This document shows positions 31,738 to 40,098 of a stretch of DNA of 64,000 bases, piece by piece (the stretch's first letter is position 1; each line of letters starts with the position of its first letter). A model generated the notes under the pieces. It ran no database searches. It was not told the DNA's origin and was given only the letters and a program-made list of their open reading frames with translations. The stretch is from Solirubrobacter pauli (GTDB lineage: Bacteria; Actinomycetota; Thermoleophilia; Solirubrobacterales; Solirubrobacteraceae), in the NCBI RefSeq assembly GCF_003633755.1, contig NZ_RBIL01000001.1, positions 186,001-250,000 of the forward strand. The letters run 5' to 3'. Both the position numbers and the translations under genes were made by a program.

Positions 31738-34137
31738 TCATGTTTCTGGATCGGCTTTGTCCAGTTTCGCTGCCGGCCAGCCGTGAGCCTCGAAGAACGG
31801 CATCCGCGCCAGATCAGGATCGGCCTGCTCGGCTGCGAGCAACGCGATGCCGACGCTGCCCTTGTAGAGGCTGTCCACTCGCCCTTCGGACTCGGCCGGC
31901 GTGATCTGCGCGGCGGCGCGGCTCGCGAGCACCCGGGCGCGGTGCAGCCAGGCCGCGTCCCCGGTGTGGCGATGCAGCGCCAGCAGCGCGTACGCCCGGC
32001 CGCCGCGGCCGCAGCACAGCTGGCCGATCTGGTCATCGGCCTCCCACGCGTTCCATGCCGCGCCGTGCGCAAGCGCGCCGAACCGCGGGTCGCGGTACAC
32101 CTGGTCGGCGAGGGCCCACAGGTAGACGTGCCCGGCGCTGCCGTTGCACCAACCGGTCATGTGCTCACGCCCGCCCGCGACGACCGGCCAGCGACAGCCG
32201 CGCCGGTGCGGCTCGGCGAGCTGCGCGAGCTCCTCGAGGCGCCCGGGCAGCGTGTCCGGCGGGGCGCTCCGCGTCACCGCGGTCCAGCGCAGCGTCGCGT
32301 AGAGGATGCCGGCCCAGCCGTGCGCGATGCCGAGGTAGCGCAGCTCGGGCGCGCTGCTCACGGACGCGTACGCGTCGAGCTCGGCCCAGATCCCGGTCAG
32401 CGTCTGATCGCCCAGCGCGATGAGCGCCGGCATGTCCGGCCCGAGCGCCTCCAGCAGCTGCGCGCAGGCGAGCAGCGTGCTCGCGCGGCCGAGCGTGAGG
32501 TCGAGGTTCGCGCACGGGGCGACCGAGGCGTCGATGAACCCCTGGACGGCGGCGAGGGCGCCGTACGCGTCGCCACGCGCGTGCGCGACCAACGCCGCGA
32601 CGCACCACGCGCCGGCCGCCGTGTGCAGCGCGGAGATCGGTCCGACGGTCCCGGCCGTGAGCTCGATCTCGTCGCTCGTCCAGGCGTCGTCGTCGCCGCG
32701 GTGCGCGAGCGCGCGCGTGCACCACACGTCGGCCAACGCCAGGAGCTCGGGCTCCGCCCGCAGCCCGGCCAGCCGGTAGAGCGCGTAGGCGATGCCGGCG
32801 GCCCCGTAGTTGACGGAGCTGGTCGGCGCGACCGGCAGTCCGGTCGGGAAGAACGGGCCGTCGGGGCCGACGCGCGCGAGCACGGCGTCCACCAGCGCGT
32901 GCGCGTGCCCGAGCTCGACCGGACGAGCCACGGCCGGGTGCGCCGTGCGGACCACCCCGTCCAGCGCTCGCGCCAGCGCCGCCACGTCGGGCAGCCGGTC
33001 CTCCGGCCGCTTGGCGAGGCAGGTGGCGAGCACCGCCTCCAGCTCCGGCCAGGGCGCGACACCCGCCGCCGTGAACGGCTGCGGTGGGTCCTCGGCGATC
33101 TGGCGCAGCAGCTCGCCCTGCTCAAGGGCGAACTCGTGCGGGTGCGCACCGGTGGCGAGCACATACAGGAGGGTCGCGAGCGCGTGCTGCTCGCCGGCGA
33201 AGCTCGACGGCGGCGCATGCTGCCCGCCCCGGACCGCCGAGGCGTACTCGGGCTCGAAGTAGAACGGGATGCCGGCACGCGGCGCGAGCGCGAGCAGCGG
33301 GTCCGCGCTGTCCGGAAGCCGCGCGACGCCGAAGTCGAGCAGACGCACGGCGCCGTCCGGCCCGACCAGCAGGTTGTCCGGATGCACGTCCGAGTGCAGG
33401 GCGCCGCGCGCGTGCAAGCGCACGTACGCGTCCGTGATCGCGCAGCACAGCCCCGCCAGCTCCGCGCGCGCGTCCTCGCGCCGCAGCTCGTCCGCCGCGA
33501 CCCGCGCGGGCACCCCGACGATCCACTCGAGCACCAGGTACGGGCGCCCGCCCTCCTCCCCCGCCGCGAGCAGGCGCGGCGCGGGGTCGCCGGCGAGGTG
33601 CTCGAGCAGCGCCGCCTCGCGCGCGGCGAGCCGGGCGACGTGCGGGCGGCCGGCGGCGACGAACAGCTTCAGCGCCGCGACGGTGCCGTCGTCGCCGCGC
33701 ACCTGGTGCAACTCGGTGTCCTCGAGCACCTGGATCGGGGCGACGACCTCCCACCCGGCGAACCGGTCGCCGGGCATGAGGCTGAGGCCGATCGCCGCCT
33801 CGCGGCCCGAGTCGGCGGCGACGAGCACGCCGGAGTCGATCAGCCGCTGCAGCATCGGGTACGCGTCCTCGAGCGTGCGCGCCGGATCCTCCCCGCGCTG
33901 CTGGCTGAACGCGATCACCGCGTCGACGATCCGCGCGGGCGAGCGGAAGCGCTCGAGCAGGTCCGCGGACGGCTCGTCGACGACGCGGGAGCCGCTGCGC
34001 GCGCCGGGACGGGTGACGAGGAACTCGTCGTCGGGCGCGTCGAGCGCGCGCCGCAGCTCGGGCGACAGCTCCACGACCGGCACGATGGTCACGTCAGGCG
34101 GGACCACGAACACGTCGGTGATCGTCCCGGTGCTCAT
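31738..34137 (-). CDS. Ser/Thr kinase-LanC cyclase fusion (lanthipeptide-synthetase-like)
   Basis: 799 residues. Residues ~36-106 resemble a PqqD/RRE-like peptide-recognition domain (DDEFLVTRPGARSGSRVVDE). A protein kinase domain follows: Lys157 (VAALKLFV), HSDVHPDN (Asp250, Asn255) and DFG (Asp268). From ~410 a LanC-like alpha/alpha toroid has His606 (IAHGWAG), GWCNGSAG (Cys664) and QLCCGRGG (Cys708-Cys709). The usual CHG zinc motif reads CCG, giving three Cys ligands as in the ProcM-like group. There is no N-terminal phospho-lyase domain as in class III/IV enzymes. The ATG overlaps the upstream gene stop (ATGA). It should phosphorylate Ser/Thr of a substrate and catalyse thioether closure. 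Confidence 0.83.
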   Translation of the reverse strand: MSTGTITDVFVVPPDVTIVPVVELSPELRRALDAPDDEFLVTRPGARSGSRVVDEPSADLLERFRSPARIVDAVIAFSQQRGEDPARTLEDAYPMLQRLIDSGVLVAADSGREAAIGLSLMPGDRFAGWEVVAPIQVLEDTELHQVRGDDGTVAALKLFVAAGRPHVARLAAREAALLEHLAGDPAPRLLAAGEEGGRPYLVLEWIVGVPARVAADELRREDARAELAGLCCAITDAYVRLHARGALHSDVHPDNLLVGPDGAVRLLDFGVARLPDSADPLLALAPRAGIPFYFEPEYASAVRGGQHAPPSSFAGEQHALATLLYVLATGAHPHEFALEQGELLRQIAEDPPQPFTAAGVAPWPELEAVLATCLAKRPEDRLPDVAALARALDGVVRTAHPAVARPVELGHAHALVDAVLARVGPDGPFFPTGLPVAPTSSVNYGAAGIAYALYRLAGLRAEPELLALADVWCTRALAHRGDDDAWTSDEIELTAGTVGPISALHTAAGAWCVAALVAHARGDAYGALAAVQGFIDASVAPCANLDLTLGRASTLLACAQLLEALGPDMPALIALGDQTLTGIWAELDAYASVSSAPELRYLGIAHGWAGILYATLRWTAVTRSAPPDTLPGRLEELAQLAEPHRRGCRWPVVAGGREHMTGWCNGSAGHVYLWALADQVYRDPRFGALAHGAAWNAWEADDQIGQLCCGRGGRAYALLALHRHTGDAAWLHRARVLASRAAAQITPAESEGRVDSLYKGSVGIALLAAEQADPDLARMPFFEAHGWPAAKLDKADPET

Positions 34138-35294
34138 GCCTGCCTCCAGATCGCCTGGGTCGGTGCCCACGTGGCCGGGTCCACGCCCTCGAGGCGGATC
34201 CGCTCGAGGGCGTACCGCCACGGCTCACCGCCCGCTCCTGCGCGTGCGCTGAGCACCGCCGCGGCGAGCCGTACGCACAGCCACAGCCGCCAGCTCTCGT
34301 GCCCCTGCAGCCCGGTCGTCTGCGCGTGCGCGGGCGGGTCCGTGCCCCACGACAGCAGGCCCGCGGGGTCGATCTCGGCGGTGAACGGCACGCCGTGCGC
34401 GGGAACGCCGTCGAGGCGCTCCCGTAGGCGCTCACCCGCGACGGCGAGCCGCTCGAACCGGTCGAAGTAGGCGACCAGCTTGTCCGGGCGCAGCACGCCG
34501 TCGACGTCCGCGCCGACCTTGAACGCGGCGGCGCGCGTCTCGGCGAGCACGTCGACGACATCCGGCAGCACGTCGACGAGCACGTCGGGTTGCGGGCTGA
34601 CGTACAGCTTGAAGGTGCCATCGCCGTGGTCGTGCTCCGGCGGTGCGCCCCACGACAGCCACGGCGACTCGTTGTCGGTGGTCCTCGTCGCCGTCCAGCG
34701 TCGCCCGATCGTGCGCGTCAACGGCATTCCGGCGGCGACGCCGAGCTGCTCGGCCAGCGCCGCCCGCGTGGGCAGCCGTCGCCGCCACAGCGGGGTGAGC
34801 GGCAACCGGTTGTAGCTGTACAGGCGCCCGGCCAGCACGGTCGTGTCGTCCAGCTCGAGCCGTTGGCCGTAGTGGAGCGCGGCGACCGACAGCGCGGCGA
34901 TCCGCCCGTCTCCGTTCGCCGGCTCCGGCGGCGGCGCCAGCAGCGCCAGCGCCTCCGCGCCGGCGACGAAGCGTCCGCCGGCATCGATCTCCAGCACCCC
35001 GTCGAGCACGAGCCGCGTGACGGTCGGACGCAGGTCCGCGCCGAGCAGCGAGTGCACGTACCGGGGCAGCCGGCCGGGAGTGCGCAGCGTGAGGTACAGC
35101 AGCGCCGTGTCCCGGTCGATCGCCTTCGGATGCCGCCCCGGGCCGGGCGTCCGCGGGAGCAGGACCCCGTACAGGTCGGGGTCCTCCTCCGCCAGGCCGA
35201 GGGCAGCCCGCTGATCGGCCCCGAGCCGGTCCACCAGGATCAGCTCGAACGCGTCGTTGGCGCGGAAGTCCGACGCCGCGATCCTGTCGAGCAC
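34134..35294 (-). CDS. HopA1-effector-like protein, candidate phospho-Ser/Thr lyase
   Basis: 386 residues, soluble. The C-terminal half has TDNESPWLSWGAPPE and FKLYVSPQPDVLVDVLPDVV, then AAAFKVGADVDGVLRPDKLV, recalling the HopA1 effector family (also LxmY of class V lanthipeptides), where a basic pocket binds phosphorylated residues. The N-terminal half is helical and unrecognised. It lies between the Cys-repeat gene (21 bp upstream) and the kinase-cyclase (4-bp overlap). The inferred role is elimination of phosphate from Ser/Thr to give dehydro-residues, filling the lyase step missing from the kinase-cyclase. The GTG start at 35294 follows a GGCGGAGG ribosome site. Confidence 0.7.
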   Translation of the reverse strand: MLDRIAASDFRANDAFELILVDRLGADQRAALGLAEEDPDLYGVLLPRTPGPGRHPKAIDRDTALLYLTLRTPGRLPRYVHSLLGADLRPTVTRLVLDGVLEIDAGGRFVAGAEALALLAPPPEPANGDGRIAALSVAALHYGQRLELDDTTVLAGRLYSYNRLPLTPLWRRRLPTRAALAEQLGVAAGMPLTRTIGRRWTATRTTDNESPWLSWGAPPEHDHGDGTFKLYVSPQPDVLVDVLPDVVDVLAETRAAAFKVGADVDGVLRPDKLVAYFDRFERLAVAGERLRERLDGVPAHGVPFTAEIDPAGLLSWGTDPPAHAQTTGLQGHESWRLWLCVRLAAAVLSARAGAGGEPWRYALERIRLEGVDPATWAPTQAIWRQA

Positions 35295-35315
35295 CGAGTC
35301 GATCAGCGCCTCCGC

Positions 35316-36050
35316 CTAGCCGTCCTGGAGCTTCTTCTTGCGCTCGGCGAGCTCCGCCAGCGCCTCGTTGAGCTGGCCCTCGAGCGCCTCGATCGCCTCC
35401 ACGCTCTGCGGCGCCATCTGCTCCTTGAGCGCCTCCTCCTGCACCTCGACCTCCTTGAGCGCTTGCTGCAGCTGCGCCTTCAGCGCGGCGAGCCCTTCGG
35501 GTCCCTCCAGCGGATCGATGATCGAGCCGCGGCACGCGATCGTGCCGGGGCAGATCGTGCCGCCGAGGCACCCCGAGCCGGCCGGGCAGTGCGAGCCGAG
35601 GTCGCAGATCGAGCCGATCTTGCAGATGGTGTTGCCGGGGCAGATCGTGCCGCCCGCGCACAAGGTCACGCCCGCGCACAGCGACTCACCCGCGCACGAG
35701 ACGAGCTGCGAGCAGCCGTCGCAGAACGTCGGCGACCCGCACAGCGTGCCGCCGGCGCAGGAGATCGCCACCGAGCAGCCGCCGCAGTGCGTCGGCGAGA
35801 GGCACAGGGAGTGCCCCGCGCACGAGACGGCGATCGAGCACGCCCCACAGGCGGTCGGCGCCGCGCACAGCGTGGGGCTCGCGCACAGCGTGCCACCCGG
35901 GCACAAGGATGGTGTGCCGCAGTTGCTCCCTGCGGGGCACAGCGAGGGTGTCCTGCAGAGCGTGCCCACCGGGCACGGCGCAGCGACTCCTCCTACCGCC
36001 TGGACATCGGGAACGACGTTGATGACCAGGTCCCGGACACGGAAAGCCAT
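35316..36050 (-). CDS. Cys-grid repetitive protein, candidate giant RiPP (lanthipeptide-type) precursor
   Basis: 244 residues. A short N-terminal segment (MAFRVRDLVINVVPDVQAVG) precedes a core, residues 26-173, with 27 cysteines. Every neighbouring pair is exactly six residues apart, except three 3-residue steps (68-71, 89-92, 110-113). Nineteen cysteines have Ser or Thr at position -2 (TLC, SLC, TIC). Residues 68-130 are three 21-residue repeats of type CxxCSxxxSCAGxxLCxxxxx. Residues ~180-244 form a coiled-coil tail (LAALKAQLQQALKEVEVQEE). ATG 36050 has a GAAGGGAGAG ribosome site. First gene of the operon with the HopA1-like and kinase-cyclase genes. Alternatively a Cys-bridged beta-solenoid resembling insect antifreeze proteins. 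Confidence 0.75.
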   Translation of the reverse strand: MAFRVRDLVINVVPDVQAVGGVAAPCPVGTLCRTPSLCPAGSNCGTPSLCPGGTLCASPTLCAAPTACGACSIAVSCAGHSLCLSPTHCGGCSVAISCAGGTLCGSPTFCDGCSQLVSCAGESLCAGVTLCAGGTICPGNTICKIGSICDLGSHCPAGSGCLGGTICPGTIACRGSIIDPLEGPEGLAALKAQLQQALKEVEVQEEALKEQMAPQSVEAIEALEGQLNEALAELAERKKKLQDG

Positions 36051-36154
36051 AAGCCCACTCTCCCTTCGCGGTGACGCGGTTGTCGCTCGACCCTACAGGC
36101 GTTCACCGATCGGTAGGGATTTCTTTTTCATACTCCGGAATCCGGGCTGACCGT

Positions 36155-36183
36155 GCCCCGCCACCGACCGACGGCGGCGGGGC
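36155..36183 (-). terminator. Hairpin after the beta-solenoid gene
   Basis: An 8-bp perfect stem GCCCCGCC/GGCGGGGC lies 8 nt after the stop of the solenoid gene and ~105 nt before the start of the Cys-grid gene. It probably separates the two transcription units. Confidence 0.5.
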
Positions 36184-36190
36184 GGCCGGA

Positions 36191-39100
36191 TCAGCGTCGC
36201 GCGGTCTTGGCCCTGGCCTTCTGCCTCGTCTTGATCTTGCGCTTGGCGGACGGCTTGCGCTTCGCCTGTGGCTTGGCCTTCACCGGCGGCTTGCCCACGG
36301 CCGGAGCGGGCGGCGCGAACGCGGGCGCCTGGACCGGCAGCGCCGCCGCCGGCGCTTCGGGCGCCGCCGCGACCGTGGTCGTCTTCGGCGCCGCGGTGCC
36401 CGTGCGGCGAACGGTCACGGCCGCCGCGCCGTAGGTCGGGACGTAGCCGCCGGTGACCGCGCCGAACGTGCCGGCGACCGCGCCGGTGATCACCGGCACG
36501 TCGCCGTTGACGGCGGCCGGCGCGACGACGTCCAGCCGCCCGCCGAGTTGCGCCGCGCCGGTCACGGCGATGCGCCCGGAGGACGCCGCGGTGAGCGTCG
36601 GGCGCAGCACCGCGCCCGCCGACTGGGTGAAGCCGCCCGCGTTGAGCGTCGAGCCGGCGCCGAGCGCGAGCACGCCCTGGTTGGCGAACGTGCCGGCCGC
36701 GGTCAGCGAGCGGCCGCCGGCCAGCTCGAGCGTGCCGCCCGCGGCGTTGCGGACGAACCCGGTCAGCGCGTCGCGGGCGACCACGCCGGTCCCGGTGAGC
36801 TCGGTGAACAGCACCTGCGATCCGGCGTTGAGCACCAGCCGCGCCGCGTTGGCCTTCAGCGCGCCCGGGAGCACCAGGCCCGCGCCGTTGCCGACGAGGT
36901 AGGTGCCGCCCGCGAGCGTGCCCTCGCCGCCGAACAGCGGGCCGCTCCAGTTGAGCAGCTCGGGCAGCTCGAGGCGGCCGTCGAGGATCTCGACGGTGCC
37001 GTCGTTGTCGATCGTCGCCTCGGCCACGGCGCTGCCGGTGCCGCTCTTGCGCAGCGTGCCCGTGTTGTGGATGAGCCCCGCCTCGCCGTAGCCGAATCGG
37101 TAGGCGGAGTCGTCGAGCTTGGCGGTGCCGTCGAGCACGAGCGTGCCCGTGTTGCGGACCGCGGAGCCGCGCTCCATCCACACGGTCGCGTCGTCGATCG
37201 TCAGCGTGCCCGCGTTGCGCAGCTCGCGGTCCTCGTCGAGCCGGACGTCGTCGGTGATCGCCGCCGTCGCGCCCGCCGCCAGCACCGTCGCGCCCGGTCC
37301 GGTCTGGTCACCGTCGGACCAGGCGAACGAGCCGGTGACGGTCAGCGCGCCCGTGCCGGTGACGCTGCCGCCGGTCTGCCTGAGCGTCGCGACCGTGACG
37401 GGCCGCAGCACGCGCAGCTCACCGCCGGCGACCTCGGTGGTGCCGGTCAGCGTCGCGCCGGCGTCGACGACGAGGACGCCGTCGCCGAGCGTGATGTCCT
37501 TGAACGCGCCGGTGTGCGTGACGGCCTCGTCGCTCTCGAGCTCGAGCGGGCCGTTGATCGTGCCGTCGTTGTCGACGACGAGCCGCAGGTGCGACGCGCT
37601 CGTCCCGCCGGTCTTCTCGATCGTGCCCGTGTTGAGCAGGGTCGCGTCACCGTGGATGCCGGACGAGGTGCCGCACTTGTCGTCGTTGGGCGTGTCGAGC
37701 TCGATCCGGCCCGCGTTGGTGATGCGGGTGTCCTCGAAGGTGCCGAGGTCCGCGCCCTTCTCCAGCCGCAGCAGGCCCTGGTTGACCAGCACGCGGCCGT
37801 CGTCCATCGACGCCGAGCCACAGCCGAAGCTGGTCAGCGGCGTGATCACGATCCGCCCCGTGGGCGTGACGGTCGTGGTGCCCGGCCCGTTCTGGCGGCC
37901 GCCGTCCCACGTGATCCGGCCACTGACGTTGAGGTTGCCGGTCAGCGCGCCCGCGCGGTGGATCACGGTGCCCGCGATCGTCAGCGTGTCGCCGGGCCGG
38001 ACCGACAGCGCGTCGGCGATCTCCACCGTGCCCGGCAGCTGCACCGCCCCGGTGAACGTGCGCTCGCCGACGAACACGACGCGGTTGGCGGCGTCGGCGC
38101 CGGTGAACGTGCCCGTGTCGGGCTCACCGGTGCCCACTTCGAGGCGCAGCTCGCCGACCTTGCCGTCGACCGTGCCGACGTTGTGCAGCGGCGCGCCGAT
38201 CGTCGAGCTCGTGCCCGCGGTCTTGGTCAGCGTGCCGAGGTTCTCGATCCGCTCGGCGGGGGCCTCGAAGTCGTCGAACACCATCGACGTGCCGCGCGCG
38301 TCGATCACGCCGCGGTTCTCGAGCACGCGCCCGCCCGTCAGCGACGAGAAGCCGTTGAGGATCAGCGTCGCGCCGGCCGCGACCTTCGTGGTCGCGGGGC
38401 CGGCCATCTTGCCGTCCGTCCACTCGAGCGTGCCGGTGATGTCGGCCGCGGCGGCGAGCGTCCCGCCCTCCAGCCGCGCCGTGACGATCCCGACGGCACC
38501 GTTGACCGTGGCGCCGCTGATGACCGTGCTCGCGGTCAGCTTGGCGCCCGCGCCGAGCTCGAACGTCCCGCTCTTGAGCGTCGCGCCGGCGAACTCGCCG
38601 GTCGAGACGTCCTTGCCGCCACCGCCGAGCGCGATGTCCTTCACCAGGCCGTCGTTGTCGACGGCGGCGGTGGTGCCGTTGGCGCCGGTGCCAGTGCGCT
38701 TGAAGGTGCCGCCGACGTGGATCGACGCGCCTCCGGAGCCGTTGATGGTGCGCGCGTCCCCCGCCATGTCGAGCGTCCCGACGACGTCGAGCACGCGGCC
38801 CGCCGCCAGCGACGTGTTCGCGCTGTGCGTGAGCGTGCCGGTGATCCGGGTCGTGCCCGCGCCGGTCATCGTGCCGCCCGACCACGCGAAAGCGCCGCCG
38901 AAGACGAACGTGCCGGTGCCGCCGAGCGTGCCCGCCGACATCGTCGTCGCGCCGCTGCCGGTGACGGTGCCGGTCGCGTTGACCGTGCCGCCGTCGAGCG
39001 CCGCGTCGGTGAGCTTGGCCCCGCTGGAGAGCTCGAACGTCCCGGAGTGCAGGTGCGCGCCGGCGAACTCGCCCGTCGAGCCGCTGCCGCCGCCCTCGAG

Positions 39101-40096
39101 CTCCACGTTCTCGATCCGGCCGTCGTTCTCGACCGCCGGGTACAGCTCGACCGGGCCCGTCGGCGCAGTGCGCTTGATCGTGCCGGTGTTCTTGATCAGC
39201 GGCGTGCCGGAGCGGTTGATGTAGCGGCCGTCCCCGGCGAGGGCGAGCGTGCCCTCGATCGCGAGCGTGCGCGTGTCGGCGAGCGACGTGTTCGCCGTGT
39301 GCGTCATGGTCGACGTCACGCGCGTGGTGCCCGTGCCGCCCATCGAGCCGCCCGACCAGGTGAACGGGCCGTTCACGTGCAGCGTGCCGGCGCCGCCGAC
39401 CGTGCCGGTGGTCATCGCGCCCGACGCCGTCACGGTGCCGGTCACGTTGACCGTGCCGCCGTCGAGGGTCGTGCTCGCGAGCGCGGCGCCGTCGCCGAGC
39501 TCGAACGTGCCCGAGTGCAGGTTGACGCCGTCGAATGCGCCGGTGGAGCCGCTGCCGCCGCCCTCGAGCTCGACGTTCTGGATCAGGCCGTCGTTCTCGA
39601 CCGCCGCGTAGATCTCGACGATGCCCGTCGGGGCGGTGCGCTTGATCGTGCCCGTGTTGCGTACCAGCGGGGTGCCGTTGCGGTTGATGTACTTGCCCGC
39701 GCCGGCCAGCTCGAGCGTGCCCTCGATCGCCAGCACGCGGGTGCTTTCGAGCGTCGTGTTCTGGGTGTGTGTGAGCGTGCCGGTGACGCGGGTCGTGCCC
39801 GAGCCGCCCATCGAGCCGCCCGACCACGTGCCCGAGCCCATCGTCAGCGTGCCGGAGCCCAGCAGCGTGCCGCCGAGGTCCAGCCGCGCCACGCTCGCCG
39901 TCGTGTCGAGCGTGACCTGCTTGCCGCTCGGGACGATGGCCGTGTCGCCGGCCCCGGGCACGCTGCCGCCCGACCAGCTCGCCGCGGTCGTCCAGGCGCC
40001 GCCGTTGGGCCCGGTGTAGGTGATGTCGGCCGCCTGGGCCGTGCCGCCGAGCGCTGCGAAGGCAGCGAACGTGGCGAGTGCGATCCGTCGCTTCAT
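36191..40096 (-). CDS. Giant secreted parallel beta-helix (autotransporter-passenger-like) repeat protein
   Basis: 1301 residues from ATG 40096 (signal peptide MKRRIALATFAAFAALGGTA). The body is built of G/T/S-rich solenoid repeats. A ~180-residue supra-repeat recurs at least three times, with segments such as FTWSGGSMGGTGTTRV, LAIEGTLALAGDGRYI, NTGTIKRTAPTG and ENVELEGGGSGSTGEF. This is typical of right-handed beta-helix adhesins and PL-6-like folds. The protein ends in a Lys/Arg/Ala/Pro tail (QAKRKPSAKRKIKTRQKARA), suited to binding wall polymers or the membrane. The gene starts 2 bp after the RHS-like gene stop, so they form one operon. Confidence 0.8.
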   Translation of the reverse strand: MKRRIALATFAAFAALGGTAQAADITYTGPNGGAWTTAASWSGGSVPGAGDTAIVPSGKQVTLDTTASVARLDLGGTLLGSGTLTMGSGTWSGGSMGGSGTTRVTGTLTHTQNTTLESTRVLAIEGTLELAGAGKYINRNGTPLVRNTGTIKRTAPTGIVEIYAAVENDGLIQNVELEGGGSGSTGAFDGVNLHSGTFELGDGAALASTTLDGGTVNVTGTVTASGAMTTGTVGGAGTLHVNGPFTWSGGSMGGTGTTRVTSTMTHTANTSLADTRTLAIEGTLALAGDGRYINRSGTPLIKNTGTIKRTAPTGPVELYPAVENDGRIENVELEGGGSGSTGEFAGAHLHSGTFELSSGAKLTDAALDGGTVNATGTVTGSGATTMSAGTLGGTGTFVFGGAFAWSGGTMTGAGTTRITGTLTHSANTSLAAGRVLDVVGTLDMAGDARTINGSGGASIHVGGTFKRTGTGANGTTAAVDNDGLVKDIALGGGGKDVSTGEFAGATLKSGTFELGAGAKLTASTVISGATVNGAVGIVTARLEGGTLAAAADITGTLEWTDGKMAGPATTKVAAGATLILNGFSSLTGGRVLENRGVIDARGTSMVFDDFEAPAERIENLGTLTKTAGTSSTIGAPLHNVGTVDGKVGELRLEVGTGEPDTGTFTGADAANRVVFVGERTFTGAVQLPGTVEIADALSVRPGDTLTIAGTVIHRAGALTGNLNVSGRITWDGGRQNGPGTTTVTPTGRIVITPLTSFGCGSASMDDGRVLVNQGLLRLEKGADLGTFEDTRITNAGRIELDTPNDDKCGTSSGIHGDATLLNTGTIEKTGGTSASHLRLVVDNDGTINGPLELESDEAVTHTGAFKDITLGDGVLVVDAGATLTGTTEVAGGELRVLRPVTVATLRQTGGSVTGTGALTVTGSFAWSDGDQTGPGATVLAAGATAAITDDVRLDEDRELRNAGTLTIDDATVWMERGSAVRNTGTLVLDGTAKLDDSAYRFGYGEAGLIHNTGTLRKSGTGSAVAEATIDNDGTVEILDGRLELPELLNWSGPLFGGEGTLAGGTYLVGNGAGLVLPGALKANAARLVLNAGSQVLFTELTGTGVVARDALTGFVRNAAGGTLELAGGRSLTAAGTFANQGVLALGAGSTLNAGGFTQSAGAVLRPTLTAASSGRIAVTGAAQLGGRLDVVAPAAVNGDVPVITGAVAGTFGAVTGGYVPTYGAAAVTVRRTGTAAPKTTTVAAAPEAPAAALPVQAPAFAPPAPAVGKPPVKAKPQAKRKPSAKRKIKTRQKARAKTARR

Positions 40097-40098
40097 CG

